In this document: positions 1 through 7,340 of the stretch, piece by piece
Layout: each line of letters opens with the position of its first letter
Numbering within the stretch: the stretch's first letter is position 1
NCBI GenBank assembly: GCA_945877755.1
Contig: CAMCSP010000003.1
Coordinates: 1 to 35,947, forward strand
Length of the DNA stretch: 35,947 bases
Source: Rickettsia typhi
Lineage (GTDB): Bacteria > Pseudomonadota > Alphaproteobacteria > Rickettsiales > JABSSG01
Direction of reading: 5' to 3'
The notes under the pieces: generated by a model
The model's database searches: none
What the model saw: the letters and a program-made list of their open reading frames with translations, nothing else
Told to the model about the DNA's origin: nothing
Program-made: the position numbers and the translations under genes

Positions 1-420
1 GACTATGGCAATCAAGACCTCGCAGGATATAAAGACAAAGATAACGGTTCTAAGCCTTGGATATCAAGTTCTTTGCATATTTCTCCTGAAGAACAGATTG
101 TCTTTTTACAAAAGTTAGTTGATAACAAATTGCCGGTAAGTCTTAAAGCCCAACAAATGACTAAGAATATTACTTTTATCGAAGAATTACCTGGTGGCTG
201 GAAGCTCTATGGCAAAACAGGAACTGGTGATCAGTGGAACAAAGAAAGAACAAAGCAAACAGATCTTCAATTTGGCTGGTTTGTTGGATGGGTTCAAAAA
301 GGCGATCGTGCTATCGTCTTTGCAAATTATGTTGAAGATAAAGACAAGCAAGATACTTATGCAAGTTTTCGTGCGCGAGATGCTGTAATAGCAAGATTGA
401 AGGAAATAGTGAGTCAATAG
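1..420 (+). CDS. Class D (OXA-type) beta-lactamase, C-terminal part
   Basis: The reading frame is open from base 1, so the gene begins outside the window; 139 codons and a TAG stop are visible. The ORF track's start (a TTG at base 73) is internal. The second visible codon begins the class D YGN motif. A Trp-Ile-Ser-Ser-Ser-Leu segment follows about 18 residues later, and the KTGT motif lies about 70 residues after YGN, inside a WKLYGKTGTG context. In class D enzymes these elements line the active site of a serine hydrolase that opens penicillin-type rings in the periplasm. The catalytic STFK motif and the signal peptide would be upstream and cannot be checked. The stop codon abuts the stop codon of the opposite-strand ABC transporter with no intergenic base. 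Family assignment is confident; substrate range is unknown. Confidence 0.88.
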   Translation, partial: DYGNQDLAGYKDKDNGSKPWISSSLHISPEEQIVFLQKLVDNKLPVSLKAQQMTKNITFIEELPGGWKLYGKTGTGDQWNKERTKQTDLQFGWFVGWVQKGDRAIVFANYVEDKDKQDTYASFRARDAVIARLKEIVSQ

Positions 421-2121
421 TTATACAAAGCTATTTACATCTATCTGTTTGCTGTGATACTTCTTCAATTCCGTTGTATGAGCCATAGTAATTACAGTTG
501 AGTTTTTCAGATAATCACCAAGTAAACTAAACACAATTTTCTGCAAATCATCATCTAGTGATGAAGTTGGTTCATCCATAACCACCCATTTAGGCTTATG
601 TATCAGCAATCGAATAATTGCAATGCGTTGTTGTTCACCAGGAGATAAAATCATTCCCCAGTCCTGTTTTATATCAAGCGATTGAGTTAAATGACCAAGT
701 TTCAACAACTCTAATAATTTTATTATTTCTTCATCTTTGATTTTAATTTTGGATGGATAAGTTAGCACATTTCTCAGTGTAGAAATTGGCATATATGGTT
801 TTTGCGGAACGAAAAAAATCTGTTCAGATGGCAATAATATTTGCCCATGCCCATATGGCCATAATTCAGCTAAAGTTCTTACTAAGGTGCTTTTTCCAAC
901 CCCACTTTTGCCAGTGATTAAAATTTTATCCTTTAAGTTAATTTCAAAATTTATGTCTTTAATCAAAATTTTTCCTGTTGGGGTTGTAATAGTTAAATCT
1001 TCACAAACTAACTTTTTACCATTAGAGATAGTGACCAAAATTTTACTATGTTTACGCTGAATTTTTGCCTGATCTAAATGGTGTTCAAGTTGAATTAATC
1101 GTTGAGATGTTGCAAGCCATGCACTGATTATGGTAAATGATTTTACTATCATCGATAGCGAACCTTTTACCTGTTTAAATGCGTCAACTACTTGCATTAA
1201 TGTACCAAGTGTAAATACACCGATGAAAAACATTGGAGCGGCTACCAGTAACGGAAAGATTGTATCAAGCTGATAAAAAAGATTACGCCATATATCCAGA
1301 TAAAAAGTACGCATCACTATGGCATAAAAATTAGCTTTGATATCATCAAAGCAGTCTTTTAAGTTATGAATTTCAGGACTTATTTCTTTATGTAGTGCTA
1401 TTTCTTCACGTTTTTCACGAATTCTTACTAAAGAATAACGAAAATTAGCTTCATATTTTTCTTGGGCATAGTCTAAATGCACCAAAGGTTTCCCTATAAG
1501 AATAGTTATATAAGTTCCAACAATAGCATACAGCAATGCAATCCACACCAGATACCCAGAAACATCTATATTTATACCAATAATATTTTCTAGATTAAAG
1601 CTGCCTGATAAGTTCCATAAAATTACTAAAAATGAAACCAAGTTTATAGTCTCTTTAAAGAATACCAAAAATAATTCTAGGGAATTAAAAGCAAAACTCT
1701 TTAAATCCTCACTAATTCTTTGATCAGGGTTATCAGGATTTTGTGCTAACTGCATCACACGATAAAAATTATTATTCTTTAGCCATTTATGTGAAAGATG
1801 ATTAGTTAACCATTTCCGCCAAGTAAAACTCAAAATATTTTTAAAATAATAATTAATATTAAAAACAGCGACTAAAGCAAAAGTAATTGGAATAAAAACG
1901 AGGGCTTGTTTAAAAAACTCATGTTGGTTGCCATTTTGTAAGGCACTATATAGTTTATTATTCCATTGATTGATCTCAACAAACCCATAAACAATCAGCA
2001 AATTTGAGATCAATACTACCAACAGCATTGCCCAAGCTTTTAGTTTTTGATCAGATTGCCAAAATGGGATAATTAATTGCCAAATTAATTTGAATTCTGT
2101 GAATGAATTTTCAGCCTTCAT
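421..2121 (-). CDS. SbmA/BacA/YddA-type ABC transporter (fused permease-ATPase), riboswitch-controlled
   Basis: This is a half-transporter that fuses a hydrophobic N-terminal region (about residues 1-340, several membrane segments) to an ABC ATPase. The membrane part contains NPDQRISED, characteristic of the SbmA/BacA, YddA and ABCD branch. The ATPase has Walker A GKSGVGKST near residue 405, signature LSPGEQQR near 494, Walker B WVVMDEPTSSLD near 514 and an H-loop AHT near 546. Known relatives move vitamin B12, antimicrobial peptides or fatty acyl-CoA. The ORF track begins at a TTG at 2127, but an ATG at 2121 has AAGGG eight bases upstream, so I start there (566 aa). The gene lies directly downstream of an FMN riboswitch with no other gene between, so a flavin or flavin precursor is the inferred substrate. 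Direction of transport is not evident from the sequence. Confidence 0.9.
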   Translation of the reverse strand: MKAENSFTEFKLIWQLIIPFWQSDQKLKAWAMLLVVLISNLLIVYGFVEINQWNNKLYSALQNGNQHEFFKQALVFIPITFALVAVFNINYYFKNILSFTWRKWLTNHLSHKWLKNNNFYRVMQLAQNPDNPDQRISEDLKSFAFNSLELFLVFFKETINLVSFLVILWNLSGSFNLENIIGINIDVSGYLVWIALLYAIVGTYITILIGKPLVHLDYAQEKYEANFRYSLVRIREKREEIALHKEISPEIHNLKDCFDDIKANFYAIVMRTFYLDIWRNLFYQLDTIFPLLVAAPMFFIGVFTLGTLMQVVDAFKQVKGSLSMIVKSFTIISAWLATSQRLIQLEHHLDQAKIQRKHSKILVTISNGKKLVCEDLTITTPTGKILIKDINFEINLKDKILITGKSGVGKSTLVRTLAELWPYGHGQILLPSEQIFFVPQKPYMPISTLRNVLTYPSKIKIKDEEIIKLLELLKLGHLTQSLDIKQDWGMILSPGEQQRIAIIRLLIHKPKWVVMDEPTSSLDDDLQKIVFSLLGDYLKNSTVITMAHTTELKKYHSKQIDVNSFV

Positions 2122-2129
2122 AGTCAAAG

Positions 2130-2152
2130 CCCTTAATTTAAAAATTACAGGG
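2130..2152 (-). promoter_or_regulatory. Hairpin that masks the Shine-Dalgarno of the ABC transporter gene
   Basis: On the minus strand, CCCT-G-TAATT and AATTA-AGGG form a nine-base-pair stem with one bulged G and a four-base loop. The 3' arm contains the AGGG of the ribosome binding site, which ends eight bases before the ATG at 2121. This is the arrangement expected of a translational expression platform for the upstream FMN aptamer. A second stem, AACGAGC-TTT-GCTTGTT, sits between the aptamer and this hairpin (about 2225-2241). I could not identify the antisequestering strand, so the switching mechanism is inferred. Confidence 0.5.
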
Positions 2153-2250
2153 TTTGACCAAAATAAAAAACTGTTACTAACTAAGCACCATAAATGTCAC
2201 TTACGTGTACATCAATCAACACCTAACAAGCAAAGCTCGTTTAAAAATAG

Positions 2251-2395
2251 TCATCTTCTTTCATCCGGACTATAACCGTCGGCTTTGGCATCTCACCAAA
2301 TCTGCTGACCTTTTTCTTTGGAAAAAGCGCTCGCGGGCTCTTTTATTTTCAATAAAATACCGCCGGTAAGGAATTACACCTCACCCTGAAGATGA
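2251..2395 (-). promoter_or_regulatory. FMN riboswitch (RFN element)
   Basis: The minus strand carries the conserved FMN aptamer blocks in order: CATCTTCAGGG, TTACCGGCGGTA, AGCCCGCGAGC, GGTCAGCAGATTTGGTGAGA, TGCCAAAGCCGACGGT, ATAGTCCGGATG and closing GAAGATG. The outer helix P1 is formed by TCATCTTC (2395-2388) and GAAGATGA (2258-2251), eight base pairs. FMN riboswitches bind flavin mononucleotide and normally shut off riboflavin synthesis or uptake genes when flavin is plentiful. Here the only gene downstream on the same strand is the ABC transporter, about 130 bases away. The variable loop near 2301-2345 is AT-rich and differs between species, as is usual for this element. Confidence 0.97.
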
Positions 2396-2399
2396 TTAG

Positions 2400-2428
2400 A
2401 ATATAGTTGCAGATAGTGGGAATGTCAA
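2400..2428 (-). promoter_or_regulatory. Sigma-70 promoter for the FMN riboswitch and ABC transporter
   Basis: On the minus strand TTGACA (2428-2423) is separated by exactly 17 bases from TATATT (2405-2400). It fits in the 43-base gap between the ffh stop and the aptamer. A start about seven bases downstream would fall at 2392-2394, on the first bases of the P1 helix. The transcript would therefore begin essentially at the aptamer, independent of ffh. Confidence 0.82.
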
Positions 2429-2437
2429 GAAAAGCAC

Positions 2438-3778
2438 TTAGTTAAACAAATTCTTAATTCCGCTGCGCATCATCGCCTTCTGATCCATGCCGCCAAATCT
2501 TTTGAACATATTGGCCATTTCCATATGTTGTTTGAGTAAGCGATTAACATCAGAAACTTTCATTCCAGAGCCATTAGCGATTCTAATTTTTCTTGAAGCA
2601 TTTAGGATTTTTGGATTCCGTCTTTCAGCTTTGGTCATTGAAGAAATAATCGCTAATTGTCTTGCGATCATTTTGTCATCAATTTTTGCATCAGCTATTT
2701 TATCTTTCAAACCACCGAGGCCAGGGATCATGCCGATGAGACTACCTATGCCACCCATTTTATTCATATTTCTTAGTTGATCAGCTAAATGATTCAAATC
2801 AAACTGTCCTTTCTTAATCTGCTCCATCATTTTTTCAGAAGCTTTCTGATCCATGATTTCCGAAGCTTTTTCCACTAATGAAACTATATCACCCATTCCT
2901 AAAATTCGGGATGCAATTCTATCTGGATGGAATTCTTCTAATTCAGATAATTTTTCACCAGTGCCTAAAAGTTTTATCGGACAGTTTGTTATAAAGCTCA
3001 TGCTCAAAGCTGCACCGCCTCTGGAATCACCATCGATTCTGGTTAAAATAATTCCGGTAATACCAACTTTTTCATTAAAACTTTTAGCAACATTAACCGC
3101 ATCTTGCCCGGTTAAACTATCAGCAACTAGCAATGTTTCGATAGGTTTAGCAAGAGCTTTGACTTTAATCAGCTCATCCATCAATTCATCATCTATGTGC
3201 AACCTACCAGCAGTATCTAGAATCAATAAATCATATGATTGTAACTTTGCTTCTTTAAGCGCTCTTTTAGTTGTTTCAACTGGAGACTCATTCTCAATGA
3301 TTTCTGAAGAACTAACATTTGCTGTTTTTGCTAACACCGCTAACTGCTCTTTTGCAGCGGGTCTATAAACGTCTAATGATGCCAATAATATCTTTTTACT
3401 AGTCTTATATTTATTTGCAATTTTGGCACAAATAGTAGTTTTACCAGCACCTTGTAAACCAACCATCATGATGACTGCAGGTGGTGTTGTGGAAAGATTT
3501 AGCTTGCTATTTTTATGAGTTAATAACTCTACTAAACAGTCATTAACGATCTTAACAACCATTTGTCCTGGAGAGATGCTTTTTATTATCTCTTGGCCTA
3601 AAGCCTTATCTTTTATTTTCTTGGTAAATTCTTTGGCAACTGCTAAAGAAACATCGGCTTCTAAAAGTGCTACTCTGATTTCGCGTAAGGCTAAGTCAAT
3701 ATCCTCTTCTTTTAAAACGCCTTTACCAGTTAATTTGCTAAAGATTTTGTTTAAATTATCACTTAATCCGTCAAACAT
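2438..3778 (-). CDS. ffh: Signal recognition particle protein Ffh (SRP54)
   Basis: This is the GTPase of the bacterial signal recognition particle; with 4.5S RNA it delivers nascent membrane proteins to FtsY at the inner membrane. An N-terminal four-helix domain precedes a G domain with GLQGAGKTT (near residue 110), DTAGR and the alphaproteobacterial-type TRIDGDSRGGAA. The methionine-rich M domain ends with GSGMKVSDVNRLLKQ and MEMANMFKRF, which contact RNA and signal peptides. The ORF track starts at a GTG at 3784; I prefer the ATG at 3778 because Ffh proteins typically begin MF(D/E)xLSD, giving 446 aa. No SRP RNA gene was found nearby. It is monocistronic as far as can be seen, and the downstream riboswitch has its own promoter. 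Confidence 0.97.
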   Translation of the reverse strand: MFDGLSDNLNKIFSKLTGKGVLKEEDIDLALREIRVALLEADVSLAVAKEFTKKIKDKALGQEIIKSISPGQMVVKIVNDCLVELLTHKNSKLNLSTTPPAVIMMVGLQGAGKTTICAKIANKYKTSKKILLASLDVYRPAAKEQLAVLAKTANVSSSEIIENESPVETTKRALKEAKLQSYDLLILDTAGRLHIDDELMDELIKVKALAKPIETLLVADSLTGQDAVNVAKSFNEKVGITGIILTRIDGDSRGGAALSMSFITNCPIKLLGTGEKLSELEEFHPDRIASRILGMGDIVSLVEKASEIMDQKASEKMMEQIKKGQFDLNHLADQLRNMNKMGGIGSLIGMIPGLGGLKDKIADAKIDDKMIARQLAIISSMTKAERRNPKILNASRKIRIANGSGMKVSDVNRLLKQHMEMANMFKRFGGMDQKAMMRSGIKNLFN

Positions 3779-3894
3779 AATCACAATATAAATAAGATAA
3801 AAAAACTATTTGACCAGATTAAACAATATCCCTTGAAAAAGCCACTATTTTATGGCAAAAGTTTTATGTAATTAAAACAATTTTAGGATGTATT

Positions 3895-4833
3895 ATGAAA
3901 AGAGCATGTGTTTTTCCAGGCCAAGGTTCCCAAGTAGTTGGTATGTGCAAGGATGTAGTGGAGAATTTCTCGGTAGCTAAGATGGTTATGCAGGAGGTAG
4001 ATGATGCTTTAGGCCAGAGTTTATCAAGTATTATTTTATCAGGACCAGCAGAAGAACTTATTTTAACGGAAAATGCTCAACCCGCATTAATGGCTTGTTC
4101 AATTGCAATATTAAAAGTGATAGAAGAACAATCTAGAAAAAAATTACCAGAATTTTGTGATTATGTTGCTGGTCACTCTCTAGGAGAGTTTACGGCTCTT
4201 ACTGCTGCTGGCGTTTTTTCATTATCTGATTGCGCAAAGTTATTAAAAATTAGAGGCAAGGCTATGCAAGAAGCTGTACCTTACGGGCAGGGCGCAATGG
4301 TTGCTATACTTGGCACGAGCATGTATTCTGCGGAGGAAATTTCAGAAAAAGCTGGAAAGGTGGGATTATGTCAAATTGCTAATGATAATTCAACTGGACA
4401 GCAAGTTCTAAGTGGAACAAGTGAAGGAGTAGAGGAGGCGGTTAAGTTATCAATAATACGAGGTTATAGAACAATAAAGTTAAATGTAAGTGCACCATTT
4501 CATTGTCAGTTAATGCAAAAGGCACAAGATGCTTTAGAATTGGCTCTTGAAACAGTACAGGTTAATAATCCAAGCGTTCCATTGATTGCTAATTTTACTG
4601 CAAAACCTACAAGCGATAAAGATACTATTAAAGAATTGTTGATTAAACAAGTGACAGGAATGGTGAGGTGGAGAGAGACTATTCTAGAGTTAGATTCTTT
4701 AGGGGTTAATAATGTGGTAGAAATTGGTGCTGGCAGAGTCCTGTCAGGTTTATTCAAAAAAACTGCGCCAAATATTTTAGGGATATCAATACAAAATTGT
4801 CAAGATATAGAGGCTTTTGTACAAAATTTATAA
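3895..4833 (+). CDS. fabD: Malonyl-CoA:ACP transacylase FabD
   Basis: FabD transfers malonyl groups from CoA to acyl carrier protein to feed type II fatty acid synthesis in the cytoplasm. The protein starts with the conserved FPGQGSQ motif. It has the nucleophile elbow GHSLGE (Ser near residue 93) and a catalytic-His context SAPFHCQLM near residue 202, followed by VEIGAGRVLSGL. Length (312 aa) is standard. The start is the ATG at 3895. About 100 bases separate it from ftsZ, which has its own -10-like element, so co-transcription is possible but not required. It diverges from ffh across 116 bases of AT-rich sequence in which I could not name a convincing promoter. Confidence 0.97.
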   Translation: MKRACVFPGQGSQVVGMCKDVVENFSVAKMVMQEVDDALGQSLSSIILSGPAEELILTENAQPALMACSIAILKVIEEQSRKKLPEFCDYVAGHSLGEFTALTAAGVFSLSDCAKLLKIRGKAMQEAVPYGQGAMVAILGTSMYSAEEISEKAGKVGLCQIANDNSTGQQVLSGTSEGVEEAVKLSIIRGYRTIKLNVSAPFHCQLMQKAQDALELALETVQVNNPSVPLIANFTAKPTSDKDTIKELLIKQVTGMVRWRETILELDSLGVNNVVEIGAGRVLSGLFKKTAPNILGISIQNCQDIEAFVQNL

Positions 4834-4873
4834 TTCTGTGAATATTTTGCTACAAAATTAATAAGTTGTACTT

Positions 4874-4879
4874 TATAAT
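4874..4879 (+). promoter_or_regulatory. Possible -10 element upstream of ftsZ
   Basis: A perfect TATAAT lies 51 bases before the ftsZ start codon. The best -35 candidate (TTGCTA) is 21 bases upstream, too far for an ideal sigma-70 promoter, so this is only a weak call. Confidence 0.3.
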
Positions 4880-4930
4880 TACAGAAAATAATAATTCTTA
4901 TTAACTTTATTTATATATCTAGGTGTTTTT

Positions 4931-6265
4931 ATGACAATCAATTTGCAAGCAGCTGAAAACATAGTTCTTAAACCAGTCATAACAGTTGTAGGGGTTGGCG
5001 GCGCTGGTGGGAATGCTGTAAATAATATGATAAATGCTAAATTACAAGGTGCAGAGTTTGTTGTCACAAACACAGATGCTCAGGCTTTAGAATATTCATT
5101 AGCTCCTAGAAAAATCCAACTTGGGAAAAAAGAAACACGTGGTCTTGGTGCTGGAGCTGCTCCTGAAGTTGGTGCTTCTTCTGCTAATGAATCTTTGGAA
5201 GATATTATGCAGCACTTGGGACAAAGTAATATAGTGTTTATTACTGCTGGTATGGGTGGTGGCACCGGTACTGGAGCTGCGCCAATTATTGCTAAAGCAG
5301 CAAAAGCTTCTGGTATATTAACCGTTGGTGTTGTTACAAAGCCATTTCTTTTTGAAGGCTCAAACCGTATGCGTATAGCAGAAAAAGGTATTGAGGAATT
5401 AGCAAAACATGTTGACACCTTAATCATTATTCCAAACCAAAATTTATTTAGAATTGCGAATGAGAATACTACCTTTGCGGATGCATTTAAGATGGCGGAT
5501 GATGTTTTGCATGCTGGTGTCAGAGGGATTACAGATTTAATGATTATGCCTGGTTTGATTAATTTGGATTTTGCAGATATTAAAACTACTATGAGCCAAA
5601 TGGGTAAAGCTATGATGGGAACTGGTGAAGCTGAAGGATCTGGTAGAGCTGTAAAAGCTGCAGAAGCTGCTATCGCTAATCCATTACTTGCGCATTCATC
5701 AATGAAAGGTGCTAAAGGTGTATTGATTAACATCACTGGTGGTCATGATATGACATTATTTGAAGTTGATGAAGCTGCTAACAGAATTAGAGAAGAAATA
5801 GAAAACGAAGATGCAAATATCATTTTTGGTTCTACTTTCAACACTGCTCTTGATGGTAAAATTAGAGTTTCTGTTGTTGCAACTGGTATTGATTCAGATA
5901 AGATTAATAATCAAGTTTCACAAAACAACCAAGCAATAGAAGAAGTGCTAGATGAATTAATAGAGCTAGACGAAACGTTAGAGAATCTTGCAAATGATCA
6001 AGAAGAAGATTCTGATATGTCTGAAGAATTAAATATTTATATCGGTCAGTCAGAAGATCAAGCTGCTAAGCAGCCTGAAAAAAAGAGCTTCTTTGGCTTA
6101 TCAGGTTTATTTGGTAAATTGATGAATCAATCAGGTTCTGATGATCAAATAAGCCCAGTGGCAAAGGTGGATCAAAAAGATCGTGTACCAGGGTTTGCAG
6201 ATTCTTATGAGGTTGATGATTTAGACGATATTCCTGCTTTCATCAGAAAACAAAATGATAAATGA
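4931..6265 (+). CDS. ftsZ: Cell division GTPase FtsZ
   Basis: FtsZ is the tubulin homologue that polymerises into the Z ring and recruits the divisome. The GTP-binding G box [14 protein letters not shown] is near residue 20 and the tubulin signature [10 protein letters not shown] is near residue 108. The T7 loop and catalytic aspartates lie in [12 protein letters not shown] charged, disordered linker (about 320-425) leads to the C-terminal conserved peptide [10 protein letters not shown], which binds membrane tethers and partners. Length is 444 aa. Unlike the usual dcw arrangement, ftsA and ftsQ are not adjacent: fabD is upstream and pgpA overlaps the 3' end by four bases (ATGA), which implies translational coupling. 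Confidence 0.98.
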   Translation: MTINLQAAENIVLKPVITVVGVGGAGGNAVNNMINAKLQGAEFVVTNTDAQALEYSLAPRKIQLGKKETRGLGAGAAPEVGASSANESLEDIMQHLGQSNIVFITAGMGGGTGTGAAPIIAKAAKASGILTVGVVTKPFLFEGSNRMRIAEKGIEELAKHVDTLIIIPNQNLFRIANENTTFADAFKMADDVLHAGVRGITDLMIMPGLINLDFADIKTTMSQMGKAMMGTGEAEGSGRAVKAAEAAIANPLLAHSSMKGAKGVLINITGGHDMTLFEVDEAANRIREEIENEDANIIFGSTFNTALDGKIRVSVVATGIDSDKINNQVSQNNQAIEEVLDELIELDETLENLANDQEEDSDMSEELNIYIGQSEDQAAKQPEKKSFFGLSGLFGKLMNQSGSDDQISPVAKVDQKDRVPGFADSYEVDDLDDIPAFIRKQNDK

Positions 6266-6843
6266 AAACGTTACAATATTATAATATACATTTTTTAATT
6301 TCGACGTTCTTTGGGCTAGGTAAGACGCCAAAAATTCCAGGGACTATTGGTTCAATTGCTGCATTTCCTGTGGCCTACTATATTTTCAGTTTAGCGATTG
6401 CTGCGCATCATACATTATTCTTAGAGAGTGAAGTTATATTTTTTTGCATAATATTTTCACTGATTTCAACATTGATAATTTTTGTAATTGGCACTTATAG
6501 CGCTGATCGATATTCTAAATTAACAGAAATAAATGATCCGAAAGAAGTAGTGATAGATGAGGTTGTAGGGCAGATGCTTACAATTTTTTTAACAATTCCT
6601 TTTTCCTTTATGTTTCTGAGTAATTCTGTTCCTATAGATCTTCTTGTAATTATTAGTTTGTTAGTGAGTTTTATTTTATTTAGAATTTTTGATATTCTAA
6701 AACCATGGCCTATAAATTGGATTGATAAAAAAATCAAAGGCGGGTTTGGTATTATGCTAGATGATGTGATGGCAGCGATATTTGCTATTGTTGTGTATGA
6801 TGCCGTTTTAATATATATAATAGACTATTTTACAACAAAATGA
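6262..6843 (+). CDS. pgpA: Phosphatidylglycerophosphatase A
   Basis: PgpA removes the phosphate from phosphatidylglycerophosphate to make phosphatidylglycerol, a major inner-membrane lipid. The N-terminus has the family motif [14 protein letters not shown], and the metal-binding block [14 protein letters not shown] follows near residue 100. The C-terminal part carries [11 protein letters not shown] and [13 protein letters not shown], typical of PgpA. Several membrane-spanning segments are visible. At 193 aa it is slightly longer than most, with an inserted hydrophilic/aromatic stretch near residues 45-60. The start codon overlaps the ftsZ stop as ATGA, and its own stop overlaps the cinA start in the same way, so the three genes are probably translated as a coupled unit. 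Confidence 0.93.
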   Translation: MKTLQYYNIHFLISTFFGLGKTPKIPGTIGSIAAFPVAYYIFSLAIAAHHTLFLESEVIFFCIIFSLISTLIIFVIGTYSADRYSKLTEINDPKEVVIDEVVGQMLTIFLTIPFSFMFLSNSVPIDLLVIISLLVSFILFRIFDILKPWPINWIDKKIKGGFGIMLDDVMAAIFAIVVYDAVLIYIIDYFTTK

Positions 6844-7340
6844 TTCAGGTTAAGCATCTTGATCTTATTAAAAAAATCTTTGATTGTTGTGCTAAATATA
6901 GTTTGAAGATCTGTATTGTTGAGTCTTGTACCGGAGGTCTACTAGCTGCTTACTTTACATATCTATCCGGCTCATCTGAATTTTTTGATAAAGCTATTGT
7001 TAGTTATTCAAATAATGCCAAAGTTGATTTGCTGAATATACCAAAAGAAGTCTTAGAAAATTATGGGGCTGTGAGTTTTGAGATTGCTACATTAATGGCT
7101 CAAAATTTGAGTAAGAGTCAGGATAAATATATAAGTATAGCTATAACAGGACTGCTAGGACCTAATGATGATGGTAGTGGCAAACCAGTGGGGTTAGTCT
7201 ATATAGCTGTTAATATTAGAAATGAATCTTTAAGAGTTAAGAAATTAATGCTCAAAGGTGATCGTTATGATATGCAAGAACAAGTTATTAATCATGCGTT
7301 GAATTTAACTATTGAGAGTTTGAGTTATGTTCAAGAATAA
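6840..7340 (+). CDS. cinA: CinA C-terminal-domain protein (nicotinamide-nucleotide amidase, PncC-type)
   Basis: This single-domain protein matches the C-terminal half of CinA. Biochemically studied members deamidate nicotinamide mononucleotide to nicotinate mononucleotide, recycling the by-product of NAD-dependent DNA ligase. Motifs seen are VESCTGGLLAAYFT near residues 25-38 with the probable catalytic Ser, SYSNNAK near 60, and a glycine-rich TGLLGPNDDGSGKPVG near 105. The last replaces the more usual TGIAGPxGG, a small divergence. Length (166 aa) fits the stand-alone family; the N-terminal MoaB-like domain of full CinA is absent. It overlaps pgpA by four bases and coaBC by fourteen. The deamidase role is inferred from the family. 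Confidence 0.88.
   Translation: MIQVKHLDLIKKIFDCCAKYSLKICIVESCTGGLLAAYFTYLSGSSEFFDKAIVSYSNNAKVDLLNIPKEVLENYGAVSFEIATLMAQNLSKSQDKYISIAITGLLGPNDDGSGKPVGLVYIAVNIRNESLRVKKLMLKGDRYDMQEQVINHALNLTIESLSYVQE

Noticed and set aside
2122-2127. TTG start at 2127 for the ABC transporter
   Set aside because: The ATG two codons downstream has the better-spaced AAGGG, so the TTG is probably not used.
2090-2275. Plus-strand 61-aa ORF upstream of the ABC transporter
   Set aside because: It lies opposite the ABC transporter start and the riboswitch expression platform, has no recognisable protein character and no ribosome binding site; it is a shadow.
2128-2437. SRP (4.5S) RNA gene next to ffh
   Set aside because: The conserved structured sequence here matches the FMN riboswitch on every core block, not the SRP Alu/S-domain motif.
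2853-3368. 171-aa plus-strand ORF inside ffh
   Set aside because: It is fully antisense to the strongly conserved ffh gene and reads as low-complexity S/A/I-rich sequence typical of a shadow frame.
5080-5736. 218-aa minus-strand ORF inside ftsZ
   Set aside because: It is an antisense shadow of a conserved gene; the A/P/I-rich composition comes from the reverse of Gly/Ala codons.
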